A DNA stretch of 64,000 bases from Bacillus solitudinis (GCF_002797395.1 NZ_KZ454943.1:797325-861324); one strand, 5' to 3'. Counted from the stretch's first letter, positions 51,892 to 61,772 are shown. The notes: generated by a model not told the origin, from the sequence alone. A program made the numbers and translations.

Positions 51892-52554
51892 GTGAAAAAA
51901 CCGATACTATTTTCAATTATCTGCCTGTTTCTTCTCCTACTCGTTGCTTGTGGCCAAAGCGAAGAGCCAATCAATTCTGACCATTCAACAAGTGGAGTTG
52001 TGACAGAAGAAAATACAGACTTGGTTGAGTCAGAAACAACAGAAAACGATGAATTAGATGAAACACCAGAAGTCGATTCAGAAACGACTGAATCTGGTAA
52101 CGAAACCGTTGACTCTAATGCTGTTGAAGAGGAATTAGCGACACCTGTTGAGTTATTTTTTGCAGATGACAATGTGATGGATATTTACCGAGTAGAACGC
52201 ATGATTGAAGCAAGCGATGAGGAACTCTTTAAAGCAACGCTTAATGCATGGATTGAAGGTCCGAATGAAGAAGGCTTAGTATCCCTTATCCCAGAGGATG
52301 TCATCGTTCAATCAGTAGAAGAAGATCAGGGTGTTGCCCATGTTTCGTTTTCACCTGCACTTCTTGAGGCACAAGTAGGGTCTGGAGTTGAAGAAATGTT
52401 ATTGCAACAAATCGCCTTAACGATGAAACAATTTGGTTTTAATGAAACACAAATTCTTATCGACGGTGAAGTCGTTCCAGAACTATTTGGTCATATGGAC
52501 ACAAGTTCTCCAATTGTTGCTAATGATCCTAAAGATTATAAAAAAGTAGAATAG
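51892..52554 (+). CDS. GerMN-domain lipoprotein
   Basis: 220 aa. Signal peptide with lipobox LLVAC (Cys20). A strongly acidic linker (about 22-85, with DELDETPEVDSETTESG) leads to a GerMN domain (about 88-195) with SLIPEDVIVQSVEEDQGVAHVSFSPALL. GerMN domains occur in GerM, needed for sporulation and germination. I chose the GTG at 51892 because AAGGAG lies about 8 nt upstream; the frame extends to 51865. The acidic linker suits an exported protein of an alkaliphile. Confidence 0.85.
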   Translation: MKKPILFSIICLFLLLLVACGQSEEPINSDHSTSGVVTEENTDLVESETTENDELDETPEVDSETTESGNETVDSNAVEEELATPVELFFADDNVMDIYRVERMIEASDEELFKATLNAWIEGPNEEGLVSLIPEDVIVQSVEEDQGVAHVSFSPALLEAQVGSGVEEMLLQQIALTMKQFGFNETQILIDGEVVPELFGHMDTSSPIVANDPKDYKKVE

Positions 52555-52557
52555 TAC

Positions 52558-52588
52558 AAAAAAACTCCTAATTACTAGGAGTTTTTTG
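52558..52588 (+). terminator. Rho-independent terminator
   Basis: 12-bp stem AAAAAACTCCTA/TAGGAGTTTTTT with a 5-nt loop, ending in T. Ends the GerMN gene. Confidence 0.9.
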
Positions 52589-52723
52589 TTTTTTCTGCAG
52601 ATTTTCTCCCACACAATTACCTCCTATTTCTTTGACAACATTGTATAATTTTGCTTAAATTAGTTTGTAGCTAGTGCTGAATACCGTTCTGCTAGCATAC
52701 ATAGACAAATAAAGGGGGAATAA

Positions 52724-53770
52724 ATGATGAATAAAAAGTTTACGTACTTATCGACAGCTTTTCTTTCGATTGGTCTGGTTCTTGGTGCCTGTGGCGGAGC
52801 TGAGGAAGCACCAGAGGGTGAGGAGCCAACTGGTGAAGATACAGCCACTGAAACTGAAGGCGAGGCCGAGGATCCGACTGGTGATTTCCTAACCGATTTG
52901 CAATTAGGAACAGGTAGCACCGGTGGAACTTATTATCCTCTTGGACAAGAAATGGCAAACGTGTTAAATAATAATGTAGAATATGAAGATTTCAATGTCA
53001 GTGCTGTCGCCTCTGACGCTTCCGTTGCCAACCTTGGTGGAATTTTCCGTGGCGAAATGCAGTTAGGGATGACTGTCAATGTAACTGCTGTCGAATCATT
53101 AACAGGTGAAGGTGATTTTGAAGGAGTGGAGATTGACAACTTTGGTTTTATGGGTCATATCTACCCTGAAGTTATGCAAGTTGTAACGACTGAAAATACT
53201 GGAATTACTTCGATAGAAGACCTACGTGGTAAACGTGTAGCAATTGGACCTGCTGGAAGTGGGACACAAGCAGCAGCTAAACTAATTTTAGAAGCATACG
53301 GGCTTCAAGAAGGTGACTATGAAGCCTATCAAGAAGGATTTGGTGATGCATCTTCTCGACTACAAGATGGTCAATTAGATGCTTCCTTTGGACTTCTTGG
53401 CTTGCCTGCGAGTAGCATTGATGAACTAGCTTTTGTTCGTGATGTTGTTATTCTCCCTATCGAAGGTGATGCGCTTCAACATGTTATAGATAATAGTGAT
53501 TATGGACACCTTGAAATCGAAGCTGAAGCATACGATTTCTTAGACGAGCCAGTTGATACGATAACAGCATATGCGGTCTTAGTTGGTTCAACCTCTCAAA
53601 TTAGTGAAGACCTTGCTTATGAGATTACTAAAGGCCTCTATGAAAATGTTGACCAAATCTCTCATCCACAAGGATCATTCATGACGAAAGAAAATATTTT
53701 ACTTGGTTCGGATAGTTTACCGATTCATCCCGGATCTCAAAGATACTTTGATGAAATCGAAGCTGAATAA
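52724..53770 (+). CDS. TRAP transporter TAXI-type solute-binding lipoprotein
   Basis: 348 aa. Lipobox LVLGAC (Cys23) followed by a ~30-residue acidic linker (EEAPEGEEPTGEDTATETEG). The TAXI binding fold starts at FLTDLQLGTGSTGGTYYPLG (about 52-71), the hallmark of the family, with LRGKRVAIGPAGSGTQAAA further on. It captures a substrate, commonly a dicarboxylate such as glutamate or another organic anion, for the permease downstream. ATG at 52724 with AAAGGGGG upstream. Confidence 0.92.
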   Translation: MMNKKFTYLSTAFLSIGLVLGACGGAEEAPEGEEPTGEDTATETEGEAEDPTGDFLTDLQLGTGSTGGTYYPLGQEMANVLNNNVEYEDFNVSAVASDASVANLGGIFRGEMQLGMTVNVTAVESLTGEGDFEGVEIDNFGFMGHIYPEVMQVVTTENTGITSIEDLRGKRVAIGPAGSGTQAAAKLILEAYGLQEGDYEAYQEGFGDASSRLQDGQLDASFGLLGLPASSIDELAFVRDVVILPIEGDALQHVIDNSDYGHLEIEAEAYDFLDEPVDTITAYAVLVGSTSQISEDLAYEITKGLYENVDQISHPQGSFMTKENILLGSDSLPIHPGSQRYFDEIEAE

Positions 53771-53958
53771 CTGTATGACAAATGGGCTGGGCAGACATGT
53801 CCAGTTCTTTTTTTCAAACAATTACCTTTTGAAGTTTGCATTTTCTCTGAATTGGGAATCTATTCTTAGGAAAGCGTATGTTTTCATAACACCTACCAAT
53901 ATCCCCCTTTCTACAAAATATCTTTAGTAATTTATTTAATTCAAGGTGGTGATTACTC

Positions 53959-55914
53959 TTGACAACCGATAATGGGAAACAACACGAACTACTAGCTAAA
54001 TATGATAAAGAATCAGCCTTTCGCACTGACTTACAGAAATGGGCATGGATTGTCAGCATATTAGCAATTATGCTAACGCTATTCCAACTATACACTTCCT
54101 TTCGAGGTTTTTACGTAACCCTCATTCAAGGTGCTATTCATTTAGCAGGAGGCTTGGCTCTTATTTTCATTCTTTATCCACTCAAACGCTCAATGCTAAA
54201 AAAATCAGGTGTTCCGTGGTACGACGGAGTGCTCGCTTTATTTGCTTTAGGGGTTAACTTTTATATTGTGTTTGAATATACCCGTCTTACTAGTAACCAA
54301 GTAACCATTCTAGGCTACTCCACCTTAGATGTTGTTGTAGCAACATTGGGTGTTATCCTTGTTCTTGAAGCAACTAGACGTGCAGTCGGACTTCCAATCG
54401 TTATTATTGCCGTTATTGCACTTGCTTATGGTTATTTTGGTAACGTATTTCCTATTAGGGCATTTCAACACGCAGGCTTTGATTTTGAACGCTTAATGAC
54501 AAGAATGTTTTTTAATACAGAAGCAATATTTGGAACCCCAATCCGAATTTCTTCAACCTTTATCTTTCTCTTTCTCTTCTTTGGAGTCATGTTAACAAAA
54601 ACAGGAATAGGGAAGTTCTTTAATGATTTAGCATTCGGTGCCACAGGAGGAATGACAGGAGGCACCGCGAAGGCTGCTGTTACAGCAAGTGGGCTTCAAG
54701 GTATGGTAACAGGATCCTCTGTTGCCAACACCGTTAGTTCAGGTTCCTTTACGATACCGATGATGAAGCGTGCAGGATTTAAGCCGGAATTTTCGGCTGG
54801 TGCTGAAGCAGCTGCTTCCACAGGTGGTCAAATCATGCCACCAATTATGGGGGCTGCTGCCTTTATTATGGCAAGTAACACAGGTGTCCCTTATCGTGAT
54901 ATTATTTTAATTGCGATTATTCCTGCCCTCTTATACTTTTCAGGAGTCTTTATGGGGACTCATTTCGAAGCAAAAAAACAAGGAATTTTAGGGTTACCTA
55001 AAAACGAACTCCCTTCTAAAAAAGGGATTTTAAAACGAATTGATTTAATGGCTCCACTTGTTACAATTATCGTGATGCTCTATCTAGGTTACACTCCAAC
55101 TAGAGCAGCTTTATTTGGGATTGCTACGGCGGTCATTGTTAGTATGTTCCGTAAAGATACCCGAATGAGCTTACGTGACTTAATTGATGCACTTGAACAA
55201 GGTGCTCGTGTTGCTTTACCAGTTATAGCAGCTTGTGCGACAGCTGGTATCATTGCTGGAATTGTGACAATGACAGGACTTGGCGGAAAGATTGCTGGTG
55301 GAATTATCGATTTAGCAGGGGGCGTCTTCTTCCTTGTTCTATTTTTCACGATGATTGCATGTATTCTACTCGGCATGGGCTTACCAACAACCGCTAACTA
55401 TGTCGTTACCGCTTCCATGGCAGCTCCTGCACTTATTGCGTTTGATGTTCCTATTATTGCCGCACACTTCTTTGTTTTCTTCTTTGGAATTGTTGCCGAT
55501 ATAACGCCTCCCGTATGTTTAGCAGCGTACGCTGGGGCCGGTATAGCCAAAGCAAATCCGATGAGTGCTGGTGTATCTGCCTTTAAGCTCGCGATTGCTG
55601 CGTTCATTATTCCGTACGCCTTTGTCTCAAATCCAGTTCTACTTTTACAAGACTGGACTTTTGCCACGCTCGTACCAGCCGTCTTTACAGCCATGCTTGG
55701 TATGGTAGCTGTGAGTAGTTCCTTGATGAATTACTATATCGTTAAGCCTGCTTTTTTGGAGCGAATTCTTTTATTTGCAGCAGGATTGGCGTTAATTTAT
55801 CCTAATAATTTAATTATCTCTATTTCTGGGCTTATTCTATTCCTTGTTATTACAGCCATACAGTATTTACGAGATAAACAAACAAGAAACGATTCGGGAC
55901 TTACATCTTCATAA
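53959..55914 (+). CDS. TRAP transporter fused permease (DctQ-DctM type)
   Basis: 651 aa, about 16-17 hydrophobic segments: a small-subunit-like N-terminal part (about 40-150) fused to the large DctM domain, as is standard for TAXI systems. The family motif GGTAKAAVTASGLQGMVTGS (about 233-252) and GMGLPTTANYVVTASMAAPA (about 472-491) are clear. Solute import is driven by Na+ or H+; Na+ is likely in an alkaliphile (inference). TTG start at 53959 with AAGGTGGTG about 8 nt upstream. The 188-bp gap after the binding protein gene holds nothing recognisable. Confidence 0.93.
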   Translation: MTTDNGKQHELLAKYDKESAFRTDLQKWAWIVSILAIMLTLFQLYTSFRGFYVTLIQGAIHLAGGLALIFILYPLKRSMLKKSGVPWYDGVLALFALGVNFYIVFEYTRLTSNQVTILGYSTLDVVVATLGVILVLEATRRAVGLPIVIIAVIALAYGYFGNVFPIRAFQHAGFDFERLMTRMFFNTEAIFGTPIRISSTFIFLFLFFGVMLTKTGIGKFFNDLAFGATGGMTGGTAKAAVTASGLQGMVTGSSVANTVSSGSFTIPMMKRAGFKPEFSAGAEAAASTGGQIMPPIMGAAAFIMASNTGVPYRDIILIAIIPALLYFSGVFMGTHFEAKKQGILGLPKNELPSKKGILKRIDLMAPLVTIIVMLYLGYTPTRAALFGIATAVIVSMFRKDTRMSLRDLIDALEQGARVALPVIAACATAGIIAGIVTMTGLGGKIAGGIIDLAGGVFFLVLFFTMIACILLGMGLPTTANYVVTASMAAPALIAFDVPIIAAHFFVFFFGIVADITPPVCLAAYAGAGIAKANPMSAGVSAFKLAIAAFIIPYAFVSNPVLLLQDWTFATLVPAVFTAMLGMVAVSSSLMNYYIVKPAFLERILLFAAGLALIYPNNLIISISGLILFLVITAIQYLRDKQTRNDSGLTSS

Positions 55915-55932
55915 GAGAAGTAGGGACTGTCA

Positions 55933-55980
55933 AAGGGGTTGTGTCATAGGGTTAATACTACCCTTATGACACAACCCCTT
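55933..55980 (+). terminator. Rho-independent terminator
   Basis: Long stem of about 19 bp with one bulge (arms 55933-55951 and 55961-55980) and a short loop. Ends the TRAP operon. Its arms share the AAGGGG.TGTGT pattern with the terminator after the nuclease gene (28269). Confidence 0.85.
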
Positions 55981-56106
55981 CTATTTTTGGTAAAGAGTCA
56001 TCGCATTCCTTGAAATCCTATCTAAATTTCTTGAAATTTATTAGTAGAACAGGAAAACATCATGTTAAACTAGAGAAAAGTTTGTCGAATAACGAGGTGA
56101 CTAATT

Positions 56107-56838
56107 TTGAAATATCACATGTTTCTTTACCTTATTATGTTTTTATCACTTGTCGGTTGCATTACAGAACCCACTAGTAAGCCAACCCTATTAACAGAGG
56201 CTGAAAGTACACATGTCCGCGTTAACTACTCAGGCATAGAGCTAGGAGAGTGGGAAGGAGAGAAAGGATTTTTTGTCACTATTGAAGCAGAATCTCTCCT
56301 TGACTATTCCATTTCTGACTACTCATTCACAATGCAAAAGACATTACTTGCAAACGAGCAATCATATGAGGCTAAACATTCTGAGATTATCTCTAATGAA
56401 ACCGATAATACCCTATTAATTCGGCAGTTTTTTTCTCCAAATTTATCAGATGATATAGAACAACTTGGAGTAAATGTTTATGTTCGCCCGGATTATTATA
56501 AAAGAACACTCCAGTTTTCAAATCTTAAGGACAATGATAAAAATATTATCGTTAATGATTTTACAATTAAATCTTTACAGATTTCTGGTAATAAACTCAC
56601 TATTCATGCTCAAGATGTTCATGAAATTAAAGGTTTAAGTATTTCACTTCTGCAAGAGGATGAAGAAATTTTTCCTTTTTTCACCTCAACGGACAATAAT
56701 CCTTCTACAAACGAAGTGATTGTTACCTATGAATTTGCAAAACCTTTACCGGAATCGATTTCTCTCAAAGTTAAACGACTTCATTTACAGGAAAAAATGT
56801 GGGAATTCCCGCTTGTCGTCCCTATTGATACAAACTAA
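56107..56838 (+). CDS. Lipoprotein of unknown function, 243 aa
   Basis: Signal peptide with lipobox SLVGC (Cys18). The mature part is beta-rich (VRVNYSGIELGEWEGEKGFF, then NNLLIRQFFSP-like strands) and has no recognised family. TTG start at 56107 with GAGGTGAC upstream. Monocistronic with a terminator at 56837. Extracytoplasmic location is the only safe statement. Confidence 0.7.
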   Translation: MKYHMFLYLIMFLSLVGCITEPTSKPTLLTEAESTHVRVNYSGIELGEWEGEKGFFVTIEAESLLDYSISDYSFTMQKTLLANEQSYEAKHSEIISNETDNTLLIRQFFSPNLSDDIEQLGVNVYVRPDYYKRTLQFSNLKDNDKNIIVNDFTIKSLQISGNKLTIHAQDVHEIKGLSISLLQEDEEIFPFFTSTDNNPSTNEVIVTYEFAKPLPESISLKVKRLHLQEKMWEFPLVVPIDTN

Positions 56839-56875
56839 AAGCACTCGAACTGTACTCTGGTTCGAATGCTTTTTT
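56837..56875. terminator. Terminator between convergent genes
   Basis: Stem AAAAGCACTCGAAC/GTTCGAATGCTTTT with one mismatch (56837-56850, 56860-56873) and a T-run on both strands. Confidence 0.8.
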
Positions 56876-56906
56876 AAAGGATTAGGATTCAATGAATCTA
56901 ATTCTT

Positions 56907-57497
56907 TTATTGGAACACAAATTGATGATATGGATACGTATCTTCTAGCATTCTCAAAACTTCTTGCTCAGACCTTTCATTCGTATAGAGTTCATTTACA
57001 AAGGGACCTATTTCCTCCTGGACATATGTTTGAAAATCGAACATTTGATTCTCATGGATGTATGTATTTTTATAACGTACATCCTTATAAAAACTAACAT
57101 AATCAGTTGTGGTAACTGTTACTGATGTATTCTCTAAGCCCGGAAGTTCATACGTAGATCCATAAGCAAATAAATTTAAAAGGTGAAGAGGTTGTTCTGT
57201 AGAGACATAACGAGCAGATTGATAACTTATAATATTGGCAGTACTTTCTGTCATGATTACATCCCCTTTGTAAGCAGATGAAACAAATTGCTCTTGCAAC
57301 GCGAAATATACAATAGCAGCTAGAATAGTTAATAAAAAGGCTGCAAGGTTTTCTACTTTTTTATGGCGGTCAAATTGTTTCTTCTTAAGCCAATTCGTTA
57401 CAAGAAAACTCCCCCCAAATACAGCACATAAGATGCTTCCGATTAAAATTAATTCAAAAATCCAAAATTCCAGAATAATAGTCATTTTCCCCCACAC
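56907..57497 (-). CDS. Membrane protein of unknown function, 196 aa
   Basis: Two N-terminal hydrophobic segments (about 10-35 and 48-68), then a ~125-residue region presumably outside the cell with TESTANIISYQSARYVSTEQ. No recognised domain. The GTG at 57497 has GAGAAA upstream; an ATG at 57485 follows GGGGG by 3 nt and is the alternative. Convergent with the lipoprotein gene, divergent from the radical SAM gene. Confidence 0.6.
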   Translation of the reverse strand: MWGKMTIILEFWIFELILIGSILCAVFGGSFLVTNWLKKKQFDRHKKVENLAAFLLTILAAIVYFALQEQFVSSAYKGDVIMTESTANIISYQSARYVSTEQPLHLLNLFAYGSTYELPGLENTSVTVTTTDYVSFYKDVRYKNTYIHENQMFDFQTYVQEEIGPFVNELYTNERSEQEVLRMLEDTYPYHQFVFQ

Positions 57498-57682
57498 TTT
57501 CTCTTTATTGTCTTTTCAAAAAGAGATATCTTTTCCCATTTTAAATGACTTTAAACACCTCTCTAGGAAGAGAAGTTCTTTTTAATATTTCTTTGTCCAA
57601 ACTACTATGAATATTTCTACCTTCCTCTCAGATATGGTATCATACAGTACGATAGGAAAGAAGAGAATTGAGGGATTAACTA

Positions 57683-59446
57683 ATGAAAACTGTCGTAACA
57701 ACGTTAAACGCAAAATACATTCATACATGTTTAGCGCTCCGTTGTTTAAAAGCTTATGCAGAGCCTGAATTTGCAATTGAAATGGTTGAATATACGATTA
57801 AAGACCCAGTTATGAATATTGTTTCCGATTTATTTGAAAAGAAACCAGATGTTATTGGATTTAGCTGCTATATCTGGAATATCGAGGAAACAATTAAAGT
57901 AATCGAAATGGTGAAAAAAGTTATGCCAGAAACAAAGGTTGTGTTAGGTGGACCAGAAGTCTCTTATGATACTAAAGAATGGCTAAGTATGCTTCCCGTT
58001 GTTGACTTTATCGTGGTTGGAGAAGGTGAAGAAACGTTTAAACAACTTTTAGAAGAAATAAGTACTACAAATAAATATCATATGGTATTTGGTCTTGCTT
58101 ATCGTAAAGGTGAAGAAATTATTATGACTGGACCAAGACCGAAATTAAAGCTCGATGATATCCCAACTCCTTATCGTTTTCCTGAGGACCAAAAAGGCTT
58201 AAAACAGCGTGTTACTTATTTTGAGACAAGCCGCGGCTGTCCTTATAGCTGTCAATTTTGCCTATCTTCAATTGAGGTGGGCGTTCGCTATAACAATATT
58301 GATCGCGTGAAATCTGACTTATTGTTTCTTATAGAAAGTGGAGCAAAACTAATTAAATTTGTGGATCGAACATTCAATATTAAACGAGACTATGCGCTGG
58401 AAATCTTCCGTTTTTTAATTGAAAATCATCAAGAAACCGTATTCCAGTTTGAAATTACCGCGGATATAATGCGTCCTGAAGTTTTAACATATTTGAATGA
58501 AAATGCCCCTCCGGGAATTTTCCGATTTGAAATTGGTGTTCAATCGACAAATGATGCAACAAACGACCTTGTCCATCGTCGACAAAACTTTGAAAAGTTG
58601 AAACGAACGGTAACCATGGTCAAAGAGGGTGGGAAAATTGATCAACATCTAGATTTAATTGCTGGCTTACCTGAAGAAGATTATCAATCATTTCGAAATA
58701 CATTTAATGATGTATTCGAGATGCGACCAGAAGAACTACAGCTTGGGTTTCTTAAAATGCTTCGTGGAACTGGTTTAAGAATCAGAGCAGATGACCACAA
58801 CTATATTTATATGGACCATTCCCCATATGAGATTCTTAGTAATAATGTGCTTTCTTTTGCTGAAATTGTAAGAATCAAACGAGTTGAGGATGTATTAGAG
58901 AAATATTGGAACGATCACCGAATGGACATGACTGTGGAGTATTTGGTAAAGCACGTATTTTCTTCTCCATTTGACTTCTTTCAGGAATTTGGTGATTATT
59001 GGGATAAGCAAGGCTGGTCAAGAATTGGACATCAGCTCGAGGATTTATTTACACGTTTGTATCAATATTTAGAATCGTCCAAGCAGATAAATTTGCACAT
59101 CATCAAAGCTTTAATGATGATTGATTATTTTAAGAGTCACAAACACAAGCCGCGTAAGACTTGGTGGTCATTTTCATTATTCAAAGAAGAGCAAACTCGC
59201 TATTTACGTGTTATTGCTGACAACCCGGAAATCATTTCTAGTGATTTTTCTCAATTAAAACTCACGGAAAAAGAACTCCATAAACATACAATGATTGAAG
59301 TGATACCTTTCGCTCTTTGTCATTATTTAGAGGATGAACAAATTGTAGAAAGGAAGGAGTTATTAATTACCTATTTTGACCCGAAACTTCACCGGTCAAC
59401 TCTCTTCTCAGCTCCTTTAGACGCCTTAACAACCATTTCACTATAA
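57683..59446 (+). CDS. B12-binding domain radical SAM protein
   Basis: 587 aa. N-terminal B12-binding-type Rossmann domain (about 1-140), a radical SAM barrel (about 170-380) with the [4Fe-4S] motif CPYSCQFC at about 185-192 (spacing CxxxCxxC), and a C-terminal DUF4080-type region. The B12-ligand DxHxxG motif is not obvious, so cobalamin may not be bound. Substrate unknown; relatives are widespread in Bacillus. ATG at 57683 with GAGGGA upstream and a strong terminator at 59479. Confidence 0.87.
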   Translation: MKTVVTTLNAKYIHTCLALRCLKAYAEPEFAIEMVEYTIKDPVMNIVSDLFEKKPDVIGFSCYIWNIEETIKVIEMVKKVMPETKVVLGGPEVSYDTKEWLSMLPVVDFIVVGEGEETFKQLLEEISTTNKYHMVFGLAYRKGEEIIMTGPRPKLKLDDIPTPYRFPEDQKGLKQRVTYFETSRGCPYSCQFCLSSIEVGVRYNNIDRVKSDLLFLIESGAKLIKFVDRTFNIKRDYALEIFRFLIENHQETVFQFEITADIMRPEVLTYLNENAPPGIFRFEIGVQSTNDATNDLVHRRQNFEKLKRTVTMVKEGGKIDQHLDLIAGLPEEDYQSFRNTFNDVFEMRPEELQLGFLKMLRGTGLRIRADDHNYIYMDHSPYEILSNNVLSFAEIVRIKRVEDVLEKYWNDHRMDMTVEYLVKHVFSSPFDFFQEFGDYWDKQGWSRIGHQLEDLFTRLYQYLESSKQINLHIIKALMMIDYFKSHKHKPRKTWWSFSLFKEEQTRYLRVIADNPEIISSDFSQLKLTEKELHKHTMIEVIPFALCHYLEDEQIVERKELLITYFDPKLHRSTLFSAPLDALTTISL

Positions 59447-59478
59447 TAAGATAATTTAAATTCCTTATTAAGACTTCA

Positions 59479-59514
59479 AGGGGCTCCAAAAGAAAAATAT
59501 CTTTTGGAGCCCCT
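59479..59514. terminator. Rho-independent terminator
   Basis: Perfect 15-bp stem AGGGGCTCCAAAAGA/TCTTTTGGAGCCCCT with a 6-nt AT loop, between the radical SAM gene and the convergent COG2426 gene. Confidence 0.9.
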
Positions 59515-59541
59515 ATTAAATTTCCTATAATTTCTAAAGCA

Positions 59542-60039
59542 TTATTGCTTCAACCATTCAACTAAAAAACCTTCGTTATCTGTCTGTTCATTATAGAAGT
59601 CAACACCATAAAAGGTTAAAATACCTGCAATAGTTGCCCAAACAGTAAGGCTTCCTATCATCCAAATAGCTACTCTCTTTTTTTGTCCACCGAATGTCAT
59701 ACTTAAAAAAGCAGCCAAGTGACTACCTACAAGTATTGGTCCCAAGATAGCTAACCCAGGCAACCCATACTTTCTCCAAATTTTCTCTGCTCGTGCACCT
59801 CGTTTATCCTTCTTTGTTTCATCATTTTTATTATCTCTTCTTCTCTCAATCCACTTTTTGATTTTTTCCATTAGTATAATTACAAGTATTACGGTTACAA
59901 TATTCCCGCATAAGCCTATTAGTACAACTAAAAAGGTATTTAGTCCTGCTAGTGCTCCTATAGGTATGATTGCGACCACTTCAAAAAAGGGTGTTGCAGC
60001 TAATAAAAATACAACAATGTACGCTAATAATAAACCCAT
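59542..60039 (-). CDS. Small multidrug export family membrane protein (COG2426)
   Basis: 165 aa with hydrophobic segments at about 3-25, 33-55, 92-112 and 120-142 and a highly charged loop (KKWIERRRDNKNDETKKDKR). It fits the small multi-drug export (Sm_multidrug_ex/COG2426) family by its PFFEVVAIIPIGALAGL start and GPILVGSHLAAFLSMTFG. True substrate unknown. ATG at 60039 with AAAGGAGCGG upstream. Confidence 0.8.
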   Translation of the reverse strand: MGLLLAYIVVFLLAATPFFEVVAIIPIGALAGLNTFLVVLIGLCGNIVTVILVIILMEKIKKWIERRRDNKNDETKKDKRGARAEKIWRKYGLPGLAILGPILVGSHLAAFLSMTFGGQKKRVAIWMIGSLTVWATIAGILTFYGVDFYNEQTDNEGFLVEWLKQ

Positions 60040-60222
60040 TCAACCGCTCCTTTCATGTGATTATGTCCAGTTAAATCCGATTTACCTATGTCATGTAAAC
60101 CGGCTAACCCCTTTATCTATTATAGTTTACATAATTTAACGGTTAAATGTAAGAAAAAAGCAAATTGCTTTGGATTTGTTTGCAATTATGGTTTAATTAT
60201 CATGATGAAAGGAGTGAGAATA

Positions 60223-60948
60223 ATGAATGAGGTTATTCAAACTATAAGGCAACACCGTTCCTTCCGTAACTACAAAAACACCCCTGTGCCGGTTGATAAA
60301 TTAGAATTAGTACTTGAAGCAGCCCAATGGGCCCCCTCATGGATTCACGGTCAACAGGTCACTGTTATTTCGATTAAAGATGAAGATAGGAAAGAAAAAC
60401 TTTCTAGGCTTGTCGGCAATCAAGCACATGTTAATCAAGCTCCCGTTTTCCTTATTTTTTGTATGGATTTCCACCGCGCTTTTCTCGCTGGTGAAAAAGA
60501 TGGAAAACAGTTAAAGGCTCTCGATGACGTTGATGCGTTACTAGTGGGGGCAACTGATGTAGGGTTGGCCATGTCTAATGCAATTACGGTAGCTGAATCA
60601 TTCGGACTTGGTACAGTACCAATCGGAGGAATTCGTCGAAATCCATTAGATGTGATTGACTTATTAGAGCTTCCTTCTTACGTGGTCCCTATTTCAGGAC
60701 TATGTTTAGGCTATCCTGATCATGATCCGGGTCAGAAACCAAGAATACCAACTTCCCTTTTTCATCATGAAGAAATGTACCAGAAGCCTTCACAGGAAGA
60801 ACTTGATAAGTACGACGAGGTGATGAAAGAATACACTCAAACTATGACGTGGTCTAGTCGCATCGCTGAATTTTACGAAAAGTCCTATTATCAAGACATA
60901 GCAGCAATGTTAAAGAAGCAAGGATTCACATGTAAAAATATGAAATAA
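60223..60948 (+). CDS. NADPH-dependent flavin oxidoreductase / nitroreductase (NfrA-like)
   Basis: 241 aa, FMN-binding nitroreductase fold: N-terminal RQHRSFRNYKNTPVPVDKLE, AAQWAPSWIHGQQ for FMN, and the C-terminal GLCLGYPDHDPGQKPRIP. It resembles B. subtilis NfrA and related NADPH:FMN oxidoreductases. I chose the ATG at 60223 because AAAGGAGTGAG lies 5-6 nt upstream; the frame extends to 60088 with no site. A terminator follows at 60953. Confidence 0.88.
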   Translation: MNEVIQTIRQHRSFRNYKNTPVPVDKLELVLEAAQWAPSWIHGQQVTVISIKDEDRKEKLSRLVGNQAHVNQAPVFLIFCMDFHRAFLAGEKDGKQLKALDDVDALLVGATDVGLAMSNAITVAESFGLGTVPIGGIRRNPLDVIDLLELPSYVVPISGLCLGYPDHDPGQKPRIPTSLFHHEEMYQKPSQEELDKYDEVMKEYTQTMTWSSRIAEFYEKSYYQDIAAMLKKQGFTCKNMK

Positions 60949-60952
60949 TAAT

Positions 60953-60984
60953 AAAGCTATCGGACGTAACCGATAGCTTTTCAA
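60953..60984 (+). terminator. Rho-independent terminator
   Basis: Perfect 11-bp stem AAAGCTATCGG/CCGATAGCTTT, 6-nt loop, followed by T. Ends the nitroreductase gene. Confidence 0.9.
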
Positions 60985-61139
60985 TCTTTCCTTTTATATT
61001 TTAAGAGATTGCACCATGCCCTAATAGAATGAATCTGGGCTTCCCGAAATTATCCCCCTAGGTAGAGGAATTCCAACTGCTTACAATATTCTATATGTAT
61101 GTATGATATCGCACTATTATCTGAATGATTTCATTGTTA

Positions 61140-61772
61140 TCAGTTCTTTTTTTCTTGAAGGAAAAATCGTTGATACTCTTGTTTCCCCTGTGCCTCTCTC
61201 GTCAAAACTGCATGCATAATTATATCTGCATAAATAAGCGCAATTTCTTGTATTGAATATTCACCCGTATCTTTATACCATTTATATGTCCAGTTCGTCA
61301 TGCCGAAGATAGCCATCGATGTAATAGGAATTGGGATTTCCTGTCTGAACTCGCCACATTCTTTTCCTTCTTCAATAAGTCGAAACATTAATTCTTTGTA
61401 GCGGCGTCGCTTTGTCTTAATTGTATGAAAGTAGTCTTCACTTAAGTACAGAGAATCTTGGTAAAATACAGTCACATGAGGCCTGAATAAATCAAACATC
61501 ATCACGAAGGATTTAATTGTTTCAAACAACCGCTCTGCTGGCAGTTCGTATCTTTCATATGCATCTTGAGCTTTGTCCAAAATATAATTAATAAAAGAGT
61601 CATGAATTGTATATAACAATTCGTCCTTTGATTTAAAATTATGATAAAAACCACCTTTAGATGTTCCACTTGCTTGGACAATTTTATCAACTGTTACTGC
61701 ATGAAAGCCGTTCTCCTCAAAGAGAAGGAGAGCGCTTTCAATGATTCGTTCCTTTGTTGTTTTCTTTGACAT
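61140..61772 (-). CDS. TetR family transcriptional regulator
   Basis: 210 aa. N-terminal helix-turn-helix (about 8-55) with ENGFHAVTVDKIVQASGTSK GGFYHNFKSKDELL split by a turn; the C-terminal ligand domain is of the fatty-acid-regulator type (PfmR/FadR-like) by its general pattern. I chose the ATG at 61772 since AGGAGAGAG lies upstream; the frame runs on to 61841. A near-palindromic operator lies over its own promoter, so autorepression is likely. It is isolated, so its target genes are not in the window. Confidence 0.85.
   Translation of the reverse strand: MSKKTTKERIIESALLLFEENGFHAVTVDKIVQASGTSKGGFYHNFKSKDELLYTIHDSFINYILDKAQDAYERYELPAERLFETIKSFVMMFDLFRPHVTVFYQDSLYLSEDYFHTIKTKRRRYKELMFRLIEEGKECGEFRQEIPIPITSMAIFGMTNWTYKWYKDTGEYSIQEIALIYADIIMHAVLTREAQGKQEYQRFFLQEKKN

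Noticed and set aside
53814-54095. 93-aa minus frame between the two TRAP genes
   Set aside because: Antisense to the permease start and without a usable ribosome binding site.
56720-57097. 125-aa plus frame spanning the ends of two convergent genes
   Set aside because: Crosses the bidirectional terminator at 56837-56875 and has no family-like sequence.
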